Assembly (NCBI GenBank): GCA_017529875.1
Contig: JAFXNC010000016.1
Span: 1 to 64,000, forward strand
Direction of reading: 5' to 3'
Source: Ruminococcus sp.
Lineage (GTDB): Bacteria > Bacillota > Clostridia > Oscillospirales > Ruminococcaceae
Length of the DNA: 64,000 bases
Shown: one piece after another, positions 1-8,441 of the stretch
How the letters are laid out: every line of letters begins with the position of its first letter
How positions within the stretch are numbered: the stretch's first letter is position 1
Notes under the pieces: model-generated
What the model was told of the DNA's origin: nothing
Databases searched by the model: none
What the model saw: the letters and a program-made list of their open reading frames with translations, nothing else
Made by a program: the position numbers and the translations under genes

Positions 1-22
1 AAAAGTGTGCCTGCATAAAACA

Positions 23-52
23 GCCCTGCCCCTCACAGCTGTGGGGCAGGGC
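23..52 (-). terminator. Terminator of the phosphoesterase gene
   Basis: Ten-base GC-rich stem (GCCCTGCCCC against GGGGCAGGGC) with a loop of about ten bases, followed on the minus strand by TGTTTTAT. It lies just beyond the stop of the minus-strand gene at 79-555, as expected for a Rho-independent terminator. Confidence 0.75.
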
Positions 53-78
53 GCATATTATGTATTATGTGCGGTGGC

Positions 79-555
79 TCAGAGCTCGACGTGGCTGCAC
101 ATTATGCCGCGCTGAGTGATGTCAACAAATGCGTAGCAGGGGCGCTGACCGTCCCGTGGGAGGGCGGCGCTGCCGGGGTTGAGCAGGTGTACGCCGTCAA
201 AGTACTCATAGAACCGGGTGTGGGTATGGGCAAACAGCGCGATCCGGGCGTCACATTCCTTGGCCTTGTAGAATACCCGCTCCACCGTGTATTTTACGCC
301 CCAGTTGTGCCCGTGGGTGTAGAAGACCTTGGTGCCCTCCGCGTCGAACACCCCGAAATCCGGGCTGGTGGAGGTGTAGTCGCAGTTGCCGCCTACTGAC
401 AGTATAGTCTTGTCCGGGTAAGCCAGGCGCATTCGCTCGATGTCCTGCTCGCCGTCGCCGAGGAAAATGAATACCGGAGCGTCTTCGTTGCGCGTAAAGA
501 CCTCTTTCACGGCTCTCTTGTCCCCGTGAGTATCGGCAAAGACTATAAGACGCAT
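79..555 (-). CDS. YfcE/MJ0936-type metallophosphoesterase
   Basis: Small calcineurin-like phosphoesterase of about 158 residues. Metal-binding blocks are visible in order: an early D-x-H (FADTHGD), GDGEQD, GGNCD, THGHNWG and the late AHTHTR, followed by NPGSAALPR, which is typical of the YfcE group. These cytosolic enzymes cleave phosphodiesters with two metal ions; the natural substrate is usually unknown. An in-frame start further upstream (636) exists, but it would place the start codon inside a good promoter (608-636), so I use the ATG at 555 with a GGGGGTGGG ribosome binding site. The gene is transcribed away from the 658-3081 cluster and ends at its own terminator. Confidence 0.85.
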   Translation of the reverse strand: MRLIVFADTHGDKRAVKEVFTRNEDAPVFIFLGDGEQDIERMRLAYPDKTILSVGGNCDYTSTSPDFGVFDAEGTKVFYTHGHNWGVKYTVERVFYKAKECDARIALFAHTHTRFYEYFDGVHLLNPGSAALPRDGQRPCYAFVDITQRGIMCSHVEL

Positions 556-607
556 TGTATCCCACCCCCCGAACACAGTATCCCACTGTACAGTAATAAT
601 ATATTTT

Positions 608-636
608 ATTATAACATAAGATAAAAATATATGCAA
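608..636 (-). promoter_or_regulatory. Promoter of the phosphoesterase gene
   Basis: On the minus strand, TTGCAT (636-631) and TATAAT (613-608) are separated by 17 bases, a close match to the sigma-A consensus, and lie about 50 bases before the ATG at 555. Confidence 0.75.
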
Positions 637-657
637 TAGCTTAAAGGAGAATTTTTT

Positions 658-909
658 ATGAGCAAATTTGAACGACCCGACCCCTCGGCGGCATCGGCGC
701 TGTTAAAGCTCGTATCTGCGAAGCTCGGCACCGATCCGCAGAGCTTGGAGCAGCAGCTGAAAAACGGCGGCGCGGCGCAGCTGGCCAAGTCTCTGCCGCC
801 GGATCAGGCCGGAAAGCTGCGGGAGGCGCTTTCCGACCCCGCCTCGACCCGGAAGATACTCCAAAGCCCCCAGGCGCGGGCTGTCATGGATAAGCTGAGG
901 AAAAAATAA
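658..909 (+). CDS. Small unknown protein, first gene of a four-gene cluster
   Basis: An 83-residue protein with no family that I can name. It has no signal peptide or membrane segment. It is rich in Lys, Ala, Leu and Asp, with a probable helical layout (SAASALLKLVSAKL, then a KLREALSDP segment) and a basic C-terminus (MDKLRKK). The ATG is preceded by AAAGGAGA at good spacing. The next gene starts 12 bases after the stop, and two further genes follow in the same direction, so the four are probably one transcript. A role linked to the neighbouring 123- and 97-residue proteins is inference from co-linearity only. Confidence 0.7.
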   Translation: MSKFERPDPSAASALLKLVSAKLGTDPQSLEQQLKNGGAAQLAKSLPPDQAGKLREALSDPASTRKILQSPQARAVMDKLRKK

Positions 910-921
910 CGGAGGGCTCCT

Positions 922-1293
922 ATGGACGATCTTATGGAAAAGCTCCAGAGCGTGCTCAACGACAAGGAGAGTATGCAGCAGCTCTCCGAGCTGGCGGAGA
1001 TGCTCACCGGGGGCAAGTCTGCCGACAGCCCGCCGCCTGCCGAAAGCGAGCCTCCCGGCGAGGGCGGGGACGTCCTGGGGGACATGACAAAGCTCATGGC
1101 GCTGTCGGGGGCGGTGTCCCAGGCGGGCAAGGGCGACAAGAACATCGCGCTGTTGCAGGCTTTGCGCCCTCTGCTCAAGGAGGAGAACCAGACCAAGCTG
1201 GACAGGGTAGTGAGGCTGCTGCGGCTGATGTCGTTGTGGCCTGTGCTGCGGGAGAGCGGATTGCTGGGGGGCGATCTCTTTGGCAGACTATAA
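922..1293 (+). CDS. Small unknown protein, second gene of the cluster
   Basis: A 123-residue protein of unknown function. It has an amphipathic start (MDDLMEKLQSVL), a Gly/Pro-rich linker at about residues 30-50, and then a Leu-rich half with KLMALSGAVSQAG and KLDRVVRLLRLMSLW. No catalytic motif or signal peptide is visible. The N-terminal helix and flexible middle suggest a scaffold or adaptor rather than an enzyme, which is inference. GGAGGG lies 5 bases before the ATG. Its 3' end overlaps the next gene by 14 bases, which implies translational coupling. Confidence 0.7.
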   Translation: MDDLMEKLQSVLNDKESMQQLSELAEMLTGGKSADSPPPAESEPPGEGGDVLGDMTKLMALSGAVSQAGKGDKNIALLQALRPLLKEENQTKLDRVVRLLRLMSLWPVLRESGLLGGDLFGRL

Positions 1294-1573
1294 CGAAAAC
1301 GATATCGGGCGTATGCGCCGGGACGCCCTGCGGCGTATGCAGGAGATGCAGCGCCGCGCTATGGGCGGCGATCCGAAACCCTCCCCGCCGCCCCCGAGGC
1401 AGGAACAGTCCGGGGACATATCCTCGCTGATAGGGTCTTTGCTGGGGCAGGGCGGGCTTTCGGGCCTGGGGGTGGACAGCGAGAAGGCCATGATCGCCCT
1501 GCTCATCTACATACTGTACAAGCAGGGCGCCGATGTGAAGCTGCTGCTGGCGCTGGGGTATCTGCTGCTGTGA
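1280..1573 (+). CDS. Small unknown protein with C-terminal hydrophobic segment
   Basis: A 97-residue protein with a probable TTG start that overlaps the previous gene; a GGGGGG tract lies 8 bases upstream. The N-terminal third is charged and Met/Arg-rich (RRDALRRMQEMQRR). The middle is a Pro/Gly linker. The C-terminal third (IALLIYILYKQGADVKLLLALGYLLL region) is hydrophobic enough for one short membrane or buried helix pair. I do not recognise a family. Its position between two other unknown proteins in the same direction suggests one functional unit. Confidence 0.65.
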   Translation: MADYNENDIGRMRRDALRRMQEMQRRAMGGDPKPSPPPPRQEQSGDISSLIGSLLGQGGLSGLGVDSEKAMIALLIYILYKQGADVKLLLALGYLLL

Positions 1574-1668
1574 GGCGAAATTTATTATTGACATTACTGC
1601 CCATATTTGATATTATAGAGATGATCCGGTTTGACCGGGACAGATATCATGCGGAAGGGGAGTTAATA

Positions 1669-3081
1669 ATGGATCTGACCATTTTCATCAAAGCACAGGA
1701 CAACGCTCCGGGCGGCTACGAGGACGCTCTTTCCGGGGTCAAGAACGGCCTTTGGCAGCATGACGGGATCCGGTATATCTTCCCGGTGCTGAGGATACCC
1801 TCCCTTGTGACCGACAGCGAGGGGGTGCTCTACTCCTTCGAGGATCACGAGGAGGCCAGAGCCTATATCATGGAGCCCACCCTGGGCATGAGGCTCATCG
1901 AGATCTGCTATGCCCTGCTCAGACAGGGCGGGGAGATCACCGTGCTGATGCCCTCCGAGGCTGACCGGGAGCATCTCTGGTCCTGCATGACGCTGTTTTA
2001 CTGCGTGATGCCCAGGTATACGGTGTTCAAAGAGGTCATCAACAAGTTCTTCTCCGGCGAGCTCCACCGCCTCACCTCCGAGATCATCAAGAAGAAACAG
2101 GGACAGATCATGCGCTGCGTCATCGCATCGGTGGGGGACACCGAGTATACAGCCTTCGTGGAGCCGGAGGAGCACACCCTCAAGGTCTTCCGCAACACCG
2201 AGCCCATACTCACAGCTCAGCCCAGGGCCGCGCTGATCTCGGCGGGCTATAACGGCAGACAGCTGGTCTATACCGTTGAGGGGGGCGGCGGGATATACGT
2301 CTCCGACTTAGAGATGACCTCGGTGAACAGGATCAGCTGCCCCTGCAAGAATATCATAGTCGTCAAGCTGCTCACCGGCTCGGACAGGCTGGCACTGCTG
2401 CTGTGCAACACTGAGTACGAGGTCTGGGACTACATCGCCGGAGAGCTGGTGTACAAGACCGACGAGCTGCATCTGCACACCGTCTGCGACCTGATAATAT
2501 CAGCCGACGGCTCGGGACGTGCCGCAGGCTTCAACCGCGACCACAGCGACGAGGAAACGGTCTTCACCTTAGCGGAGCTGTTCCGCGCCGACCTCACCGG
2601 ACAGACCCTCCGACCGGTGAGCACCGTAAAGTTCAGTATGTACGAGAACTTCTACGGCTCCTTTGCGGTGTACGACAGCAGCACCAACGGCTCCCACATA
2701 CCGGTGTTCCACTTCCGCAAGGACGAGAACCGCGCCAAGGCCGTCACAGAGAACTACCTGCTCTACGTACCTGTGAGCGGCAGCCACACCCTGATGATAT
2801 CGGACGCCGCCGGAAAGCTGTTTAGGGTCATGCGCTTCCCGGAGGAGCTGGACAGCGTGAACTCCTGTTTTTGCTACAACGAGGAGACCGACATTGTGAC
2901 CGTAGCCAACAAGGGGGTGGTAAGGCGTTTCTGCGCCGACACCGCCGATACCGAGAAAATAGACCTTGTGAACGCCACCTATGTGGATCACAACTACTAC
3001 CGCCAGCCCGGCTTACAGGAGAGCATCGAAAAGCTCATGGACGAGCTGTTCCGGGAGTCCCCCGGCAGAGAGACCGAATAA
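1669..3081 (+). CDS. DUF1810-like domain fused to a propeller-like C-terminal region
   Basis: About 470 residues. An in-frame start exists upstream at 1570, but the ATG at 1669 has a strong GGAAGGGG site 8 bases before it and gives a protein that begins directly with the domain. Residues 1-110 resemble DUF1810: start DLTIFIKAQ, then YEDALSGVKNG, YIFPVLRIPSL, DHEEARAYIMEPTLGMRL and a calpastatin-like end (SSMTLF-type stretch, here SCMTLFYCVM). From about residue 190 to the end the sequence runs in repeated beta-strand blocks with small hydrophobic/aromatic patterns (LISAGYNGRQLVYTVEGG, LALLLCNTEYEVWDYIAG), suggesting a WD40/quinoprotein-like propeller. It is cytosolic, with no signal peptide. 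It is the last gene of the cluster and is followed by a strong terminator. Molecular function unknown. Confidence 0.65.
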   Translation: MDLTIFIKAQDNAPGGYEDALSGVKNGLWQHDGIRYIFPVLRIPSLVTDSEGVLYSFEDHEEARAYIMEPTLGMRLIEICYALLRQGGEITVLMPSEADREHLWSCMTLFYCVMPRYTVFKEVINKFFSGELHRLTSEIIKKKQGQIMRCVIASVGDTEYTAFVEPEEHTLKVFRNTEPILTAQPRAALISAGYNGRQLVYTVEGGGGIYVSDLEMTSVNRISCPCKNIIVVKLLTGSDRLALLLCNTEYEVWDYIAGELVYKTDELHLHTVCDLIISADGSGRAAGFNRDHSDEETVFTLAELFRADLTGQTLRPVSTVKFSMYENFYGSFAVYDSSTNGSHIPVFHFRKDENRAKAVTENYLLYVPVSGSHTLMISDAAGKLFRVMRFPEELDSVNSCFCYNEETDIVTVANKGVVRRFCADTADTEKIDLVNATYVDHNYYRQPGLQESIEKLMDELFRESPGRETE

Positions 3082-3087
3082 AAAACA

Positions 3088-3125
3088 CCGCTGCACAGCC
3101 CTTTACAGGCCGTGCAGCGGTTTTC
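3088..3125. terminator. Bidirectional terminator between convergent genes
   Basis: CCGCTGCAC pairs with GTGCAGCGG, with an additional GCC/GGC pair inside. It is followed by TTTTCTG on the plus strand and by a run of U on the minus strand (complement of the AAAAA at 3081-3085). It sits between the stops of the convergent genes at 1669-3081 and 3135-5654. Confidence 0.85.
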
Positions 3126-3134
3126 TGTTATGCT

Positions 3135-5654
3135 TTATTTGCCCTTGAGCAGTTTCTTCTGGAGCAGAGAGTAATCTCTCATGGTGATCTTGCCGTCGCC
3201 GTCCATATCGGCGTTGTCACGGTTGATCGAGATGGTATTGTTCATCAGGTGCTTCTGGAGCAGGGCGTAGTCCTGCATATTGACCTTGCCGTTGCCGTCA
3301 ACGTCGCCCTTGAGCACGGGAGAGGAGCTGGTGGACTTCCAGAGAGCCTTGACCACCAGGTTTGAAGTAACGGTGATCACTGCGCCGGGCTGGTAGGTCT
3401 TGCTGCCGATCTGCCATGCGTCGAACTCCATGCCTTCCTGGGGGGGAGTCCATACGCAGTTGGAGAGAGTGAAGGTATCGCCGTAGTGATAGGTGGTGGA
3501 GGTAGTGCCGCCCCAGCCGCCGTTGGTGTCCCAGGAAACGGTATAATCGATCCATTTCCACTGAGCCACGAGGCTGATATTGGAGTTCACGGTGATGTAA
3601 GAACCGGCGTTGCCGTAGTTCCACTTATCGAACACCTTGCCGGTGGGAGCGCCGAAGGTGCAGGCAGGCAGCTGATAGGAGGAGCCCGCAGTTACCTGTA
3701 CAGAGTTCATGGTGCCGGTGCCGCCGTTGGCGTTGAAGGAAACAGTGTAAGTAGCTGCTGCCTTGTCCTTCCAGATAGCTTTAAGCTCAACGGGACCGTT
3801 AACGGTGATGTAGTTACCGGACTTGCCGTAGTTCCACTTGTCGAACTCCTTGTTGGCGGGAGCTGTGAAGGTGCAGGCGGGCAGCTGATAGGAGGAGCCC
3901 GCAGTTACCTGTACAGAGTTCATGGTGCCGGTGCCGCCGTTGGCGTTGAAGGAAACAGTGTAAGTAGCTGCTGCCTTGTCCTTCCAGATAGCTTTAAGCT
4001 CAACGGGACCGTTAACAGTGATGTAGTTACCGGACTTGCCGTAGTTCCACTTGTCGAACTCCTTGTTGGCGGGAGCTGTGAAGGTGCAGGCGGGCAGCTG
4101 ATAGGAGGAGCCCGCAGCTACCTGTACAGTCTGCATGGTGCCTGAGCCGCCGTTGGCGTTGAAGGTCACGGCGTAGGTAGTTGTTTTGTTCTTCCATACG
4201 GGTTTAAGGGTGAGATTGTTGGTCACGGTGATGTAAGAGCCGGCACTGCCGTAGTTCCACTTGTCAAACTCTTTGTTTGCGGGAGGCGTGAAGGTGCAGG
4301 CGGGCAGCTGATAGGAGGAGTTCTTTTCTACCTGAACGGTGTTCATGGTGCCGGTGCCGCCGTTTGCCTCAAAGAAGATGCTGCACTTGGTGGAGGCAGT
4401 CTTCCAGGTGGCGTATACGGTGGTGTCTTTGGTGATAGTCACAGCAGTGCCTGCTGCATAGTAGTTGGCGCCGATCTGCCACTTGTCAAAGACCTTGCCC
4501 TGGGGAGCGGTAAAGCTGCAGGGTGCCAGGGTCAGGCTGTTGCCGGAGGGCACGCTTACCTGAGACATGGTGCCGGTGCCGCCGTTGGGGGAATAGGTAA
4601 CGGTGTAGTAGTTCACGACGGGGGTCTCGCCGGACTTGAACACTGCTTCGCCGGAGCTGAGGCCGATAGTGAAGTTGCTCTTGTTGGAGAAGAAGTAGGT
4701 GGAGGGAGAAGCCGAGGTGGACATCTTGGAGCTCCAGCCGCTGGTGATGGTAAAGGCACTGCTGCCGTAGATGCCGATCTTGGCGCCGCTGGTCAGCTTG
4801 TCGCTGAGGAACAGCTTTCTGGGGCAGGATACGTCTGCATTGATGCCCTTGCCGGTATTGCCCTGTACGACGGGGTTGCCGGAGATAAAGGTCTTGGACT
4901 TATCGTTTACGCAGTCGAGACCTCCGCAGAGGTTCCCGGAGCTGTCGCCGGCTGCAACGTTGCCGATGATGGTGCCGCCGGAGAGGTACAGAGTACCGTT
5001 GTTCCAGATGCCGGCGCCTGTGAGGGCGTTGTTGCCGGAGATGGTGCCGCCCTTGATGTAGACGATGCCGTCCTCGTCATTGGCGATAGCGCCGCCGAAC
5101 TGTGCCCTGTTGCCGGTGATGGTACCGCCGGAAACGGTCAGGGTGCCGTTGTTGAAGATCGCTCCGCCGTAGCTGCGCACGGTGTAATTGGCATTGTTGC
5201 CGGTGATAGTGCCGCCGGCGATGGTCAGGTTGCCCTGATTGAGGATGCCGCCGTAGTTGGAGTAGTAAGCGCCCTTGATAGTGCCCGTTGAGCCGGAGTC
5301 CTTGATAGTCATGGTGCCCTTGTTCTTGATGATATAACCGCTTGTGCTGTTGACTGCTGTCAGGCCGCGGTCAAGGGTGTGACCGTTAAGGTCAAGGACG
5401 GTAGTGACGCCCGTATTGACCAGCAGATAGCTCTCTGCTTTGATGTCGGCGCCGAGCTTGACCGTTCCGCCGGCTTTGACTGCGTCGTAAAGCGCGCTCC
5501 AGGTGGTGATCGAGGTATCCGCCGCATCGGCTTTTACCACCGAGCCGCCGAACAGTCCGCTGTCAACTCCCGCAGGCACCGAAGCGACGACCATTGCCAG
5601 AGCTGCCGCCGCAGAAGCGGCTTTGCCCAGAAATCTTCTGAGTCCTGTTTTCAT
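3135..5654 (-). CDS. Secreted beta-helix / InlB B-repeat protein with C-terminal dockerin
   Basis: 839 residues. A signal peptide (residues 1 to about 43, Ala-rich core, KADA cleavage area) is followed by a right-handed beta-helix-like region with repeated GGTITGN units (about 90-270), like adhesin/polymorphic outer protein helices. Six InlB/Flg_new-type repeats follow (about 350-780; consensus NANGGTGTM...FDKWNYG...WK), and then a type I dockerin (about 782-839) with two calcium loops, DVDGNGKVNMQD and DMDGDGKITMRD. Dockerins bind cohesins on scaffoldins or the cell surface, so the protein is probably attached to a cellulosome-like complex and acts in adhesion rather than catalysis. I see no glycosidase domain. 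Two of the B-repeats are nearly identical at DNA level. The ATG at 5654 has AAGGAGG upstream, and a doubled promoter is present. Confidence 0.85.
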   Translation of the reverse strand: MKTGLRRFLGKAASAAAALAMVVASVPAGVDSGLFGGSVVKADAADTSITTWSALYDAVKAGGTVKLGADIKAESYLLVNTGVTTVLDLNGHTLDRGLTAVNSTSGYIIKNKGTMTIKDSGSTGTIKGAYYSNYGGILNQGNLTIAGGTITGNNANYTVRSYGGAIFNNGTLTVSGGTITGNRAQFGGAIANDEDGIVYIKGGTISGNNALTGAGIWNNGTLYLSGGTIIGNVAAGDSSGNLCGGLDCVNDKSKTFISGNPVVQGNTGKGINADVSCPRKLFLSDKLTSGAKIGIYGSSAFTITSGWSSKMSTSASPSTYFFSNKSNFTIGLSSGEAVFKSGETPVVNYYTVTYSPNGGTGTMSQVSVPSGNSLTLAPCSFTAPQGKVFDKWQIGANYYAAGTAVTITKDTTVYATWKTASTKCSIFFEANGGTGTMNTVQVEKNSSYQLPACTFTPPANKEFDKWNYGSAGSYITVTNNLTLKPVWKNKTTTYAVTFNANGGSGTMQTVQVAAGSSYQLPACTFTAPANKEFDKWNYGKSGNYITVNGPVELKAIWKDKAAATYTVSFNANGGTGTMNSVQVTAGSSYQLPACTFTAPANKEFDKWNYGKSGNYITVNGPVELKAIWKDKAAATYTVSFNANGGTGTMNSVQVTAGSSYQLPACTFGAPTGKVFDKWNYGNAGSYITVNSNISLVAQWKWIDYTVSWDTNGGWGGTTSTTYHYGDTFTLSNCVWTPPQEGMEFDAWQIGSKTYQPGAVITVTSNLVVKALWKSTSSSPVLKGDVDGNGKVNMQDYALLQKHLMNNTISINRDNADMDGDGKITMRDYSLLQKKLLKGK
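3660..4155. repeat. 213-bp tandem repeats inside the dockerin protein gene
   Basis: The stretch beginning CCAGATAGCTTTAAGCTC at 3771 recurs at 3984, giving a 213-bp period (71 residues). The two units are almost identical, and the homology extends partially on both sides. They encode InlB-type B-repeats 3 to 5. Near identity at DNA level implies recent duplication or gene conversion. Confidence 0.9.
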
Positions 5655-5701
5655 TTCGATTTTTCCTCCTTATCATTTTGAGAAATGCCGATATTCTGAC
5701 T

Positions 5702-5735
5702 ATTATATTATAACAAACTCATCACGTCAAGTCAA
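5702..5735 (-). promoter_or_regulatory. Two overlapping promoters for the dockerin protein gene
   Basis: On the minus strand two -35 boxes (TTGACT 5735-5730 and TTGACG 5730-5725) each have a TATAAT 17 bases downstream (5712-5707 and 5707-5702), so two staggered sigma-A promoters are possible. They lie about 50 bases before the ATG. Confidence 0.75.
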
Positions 5736-5763
5736 GGGGTCAGAGAGCGTTTTTTCGCGGTAT

Positions 5764-7038
5764 TTAGTTATGTGCTACCGCCAGCACCTCGCCTTTCATG
5801 CTCTCGCTGCCCTCCGCCATGGATATCTCGACGACGTATTCCTTCTCGTTGACCTGCATACCCAGCAGGGCGTTCTGAGGATTGCCCCAGCCTTCCTTGG
5901 TGACGGTCTTGATGTCGGTCTCGTCGTAGAGCTCGCCGTCGCAGGTGACCTTGACGTGCAGAGTGCCGAATTTGCCGCTCTTAACCTCTTTATATACCAG
6001 GTGCGCGAACCGCCCCTTGAACTTGAACACCAGAGGCTCGTTGCCGGTGTCGGGCTCGTAGGTCCAGCCCTTGGTGAAGTGGGCTATGGTGGAGCCCTCC
6101 TTCCAGCTGCCGAGGCTCACCGGTTCGATGTCGGTGTTTTCAAGCAGCGTCATATTCTGCTGCACCAGCATACTCATGGGCTCTGTGGGGTAGGGGAACT
6201 TGTTGGGTGTGACAGCGTCGGCCTGCTCGAAGAAGTAGTCTATCATCTCCGCCACCAGTGCGTGACCCGCCTCGTTGGGGTGGGACTGGTCGTCGGAAAA
6301 GTCTTTCCAGGTCATGCGGCCGTTCTCGAACATATACCTGAGCGCGTCGCAGTAGGAGATCATGGGCAGGTTGTAGTACTGGCCGATCTTCTTCATGTAG
6401 TCCTGCGCCGAGTAGTCCGCCTCAGTGACTGAGAACAGCAGCACCACCGCAACGCCGTTCTCGGTGAGGTCCCGGACTATGGACTCATAGGCCGCCTGGC
6501 AGTCCTCGTCGGAGCTGTCGTTCACCGCGAACTCCACAAAGCAGATGTCCGGCGACTTGCTCAGCACGTCCCGCTGGAGGCGCAGATTGCCCAGCTTGGA
6601 GGGCGTCCCGGAGATGCCGGCGTTGACGTACTCGGCGTTGTCGGCGCCGAAACGCTTTTTGAATCCCTCATAGGACAGCTTGGCGTAGCAGAGGTCATCC
6701 CCCGCGGTGAGCCCCTCGGTGATAGAGCCGCCGATATAGGCCAGGGTGACCTTCTCGCCGTTCCGGGCTTTGGCGATCTTCTCTTTGAGCAGCGACACGT
6801 CGTAGAGCCCGGTGAGGGAGGTCTCCAGCATGGCCTGATGCCATTCGGCATCGGTCTCCGGGGGCTTTTTCTCGTCGGGGATGAGCCGTTCCTCTGAGGA
6901 GGTGTTCTCCGTCTCAGATGATACGGAATCAGTTTTGCTCTCGGTCTGTGAGCTGCTGTCGGTGCTCCCGCAGGAGGCAAGGGCAGTCAGCGTAAAAGCA
7001 ATTGCCGCAGCCGCGGCGATGATCTTTGTGATCTTCAT
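5764..7038 (-). CDS. SGNH/GDSL-type esterase lipoprotein
   Basis: 424 residues. Lipoprotein signal with lipobox LASC (Cys23), then a Ser/Thr/Glu-rich spacer to about residue 60, so the enzyme should sit on the outer face of the membrane. The SGNH fold is supported by block I AYIGGSITEG (nucleophile Ser105), a FAVNDSSD block (Asn) and the late DDQSHPNEAGH with Asp250 and His253. The IGGSIT form is common among carbohydrate deacetylases, so removal of acetyl groups from plant polysaccharide or cell-wall glycan is likely, but the substrate is inference. Residues 310-424 form a separate beta-rich domain (KGWTYEPDTG, LVYKEVKSGKFGTLHVKV). It lies downstream of the sugar ATPase UgpC in the same direction with a 121-base gap holding a hairpin, so it may be separately expressed. 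Confidence 0.85.
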   Translation of the reverse strand: MKITKIIAAAAAIAFTLTALASCGSTDSSSQTESKTDSVSSETENTSSEERLIPDEKKPPETDAEWHQAMLETSLTGLYDVSLLKEKIAKARNGEKVTLAYIGGSITEGLTAGDDLCYAKLSYEGFKKRFGADNAEYVNAGISGTPSKLGNLRLQRDVLSKSPDICFVEFAVNDSSDEDCQAAYESIVRDLTENGVAVVLLFSVTEADYSAQDYMKKIGQYYNLPMISYCDALRYMFENGRMTWKDFSDDQSHPNEAGHALVAEMIDYFFEQADAVTPNKFPYPTEPMSMLVQQNMTLLENTDIEPVSLGSWKEGSTIAHFTKGWTYEPDTGNEPLVFKFKGRFAHLVYKEVKSGKFGTLHVKVTCDGELYDETDIKTVTKEGWGNPQNALLGMQVNEKEYVVEISMAEGSESMKGEVLAVAHN

Positions 7039-7080
7039 AAATCTCTCCTTAAAATGCCGCCTGACGCGGCCTACAAAATC

Positions 7081-7104
7081 AGCCCTCCCGGTTGCGGAAG
7101 GGCT
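7081..7104 (-). terminator. Hairpin downstream of ugpC
   Basis: AGCCCTtCCG/CGGGAGGGCT stem with a short loop, followed on the minus strand by GATTTTG. It lies between ugpC and the esterase gene. The U-tract is short, so it may be an attenuating rather than a full terminator. Confidence 0.5.
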
Positions 7105-7129
7105 GAACGGATATTTGGTTAAGATGCTA

Positions 7130-7173
7130 TCAGCTGATAATTGATCAGTTGATAATTGATCAGTTGATAACTG
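7130..7173. repeat. Short AT-rich direct repeats at the 3' end of ugpC
   Basis: The unit TGATAATTGATCAGT is repeated with small changes (CAGCTGATAATTGATCAGTT, then the same again, then GATAACTG). The copies overlap the last codons and stop of ugpC. TGATCA and CAGCTG within the units are themselves palindromic. Confidence 0.7.
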
Positions 7174-8302
7174 CCTTCTCTGTATCCTTGTCGAACAGGT
7201 GGATCCTGTTGGGATCGAGAGCGATCTTGATCTCGTCCTGAGGACGGGCGGTGGATCTGGGCGATACTCTTGCAGTAAGAGGAATACCCTCGCAGGTCAG
7301 GTACAGATAGGTCTCAGCACCCATCATTTCTGTTACTTCAACGGTAGCGTTTACGACGCCGGTGGTAGCAGAGGACAGGAACATCTCCTCGTCATGCAGA
7401 CACTCGGGACGGATACCGAGAACAACTTCCTGGTCAACCAGGGGCTCGAGAACTTCCTCGTCAACCTTAGCCTCGGGAACCTCAACATAGTACTTAACGC
7501 CTCTGGAGGTCTTGGTATCCTCGGAACCGAACTCAACTACATACTTGCCGTCCTGCTTGATAAGCTTGGCATCGATGAAGTTCATCTGAGGAGAACCGAT
7601 GAATCCTGCAACGAACTGGTTTACAGGGTTGTTGTAGAGGTTGGTAGGAGTATCGATCTGCTGGATGTAACCGTCCTTCATAACAACGATACGGTCACCC
7701 ATCGTCATAGCCTCTGTCTGGTCATGGGTTACATAGATGAATGTAGTACCCAGCTTCTTGTGGAGCTTGGAGATCTCAGTTCTCATCTGAGCTCTCAGCT
7801 TGGCGTCGAGGTTGGAAAGAGGCTCGTCGAGCAGGAACACCTGGGGCTCACGAACGATAGCACGACCCAGGGCAACACGCTGTCTCTGACCACCGGAGAG
7901 AGCCTTCGGCTTTCTGTCCAGCAGGTGAGCGATATCGAGGATCCTTGCAGCTTCCTCTACCTTTCTTGCGATCTCGTCCTTGGGCACCTTGCGGAGCTTA
8001 AGACCGAATGCCATGTTCTCGAAAACGGTCATATGAGGATACAGAGCGTAGTTCTGGAAAACCATTGCGATATCTCTGTCCTTGGGGGCGATATCGTTTA
8101 CGAGTCTGTCTCCGATATAGAGCTCGCCCTCGCTGATCTCCTCCAGACCGGCGATCATTCTGAGGGTAGTGGACTTACCGCATCCGGAAGGACCTACCAG
8201 AATGATGAACTCCTTGTCCTTGATCTCGATGTTGAAGTCGGAAACAGCGATCACGCCGCCTGCGTACTTCTTATAGATCTCTCTCAATGATACACTTGCC
8301 AT
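7160..8302 (-). CDS. ugpC: Multi-sugar ABC importer ATP-binding subunit (UgpC/MsmX family)
   Basis: 380 residues, normal length for the family. Walker [10 protein letters not shown] (about 37-45), Q-loop region [14 protein letters not shown] signature [14 protein letters not shown], Walker [17 protein letters not shown], the H-loop in [11 protein letters not shown], and a C-terminal OB/TOBE regulatory domain from about residue 240. It hydrolyses ATP on the inner face of the membrane to drive sugar uptake. No binding protein or permease gene lies next to it, so, as known for MsmX/MsiK-type proteins, it probably serves several importers encoded elsewhere. GGAGGT-like ribosome binding site, promoter at 8360-8388. 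A palindrome (8442-8456) upstream may be an operator. The msmX name would fit equally well. Confidence 0.92.
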   Translation of the reverse strand: MASVSLREIYKKYAGGVIAVSDFNIEIKDKEFIILVGPSGCGKSTTLRMIAGLEEISEGELYIGDRLVNDIAPKDRDIAMVFQNYALYPHMTVFENMAFGLKLRKVPKDEIARKVEEAARILDIAHLLDRKPKALSGGQRQRVALGRAIVREPQVFLLDEPLSNLDAKLRAQMRTEISKLHKKLGTTFIYVTHDQTEAMTMGDRIVVMKDGYIQQIDTPTNLYNNPVNQFVAGFIGSPQMNFIDAKLIKQDGKYVVEFGSEDTKTSRGVKYYVEVPEAKVDEEVLEPLVDQEVVLGIRPECLHDEEMFLSSATTGVVNATVEVTEMMGAETYLYLTCEGIPLTARVSPRSTARPQDEIKIALDPNRIHLFDKDTEKAVIN

Positions 8303-8359
8303 GATTATAAGAACCTCCTATTTAAATTTACTGATCATCTCAGGATTAGCTATGTTACT

Positions 8360-8388
8360 ATAATAGCAAATTTTACGTATATAAACAA
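8360..8388 (-). promoter_or_regulatory. Promoter of ugpC
   Basis: Minus-strand TTGTTT (8388-8383), 17-base spacer, TATTAT (8365-8360). It is about 58 bases before the start codon. Confidence 0.6.
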
Positions 8389-8441
8389 GAGTTTTTTTGA
8401 CTAAACTTTATTTCAAGTCTTTATAAATAATGACGAAAAAG

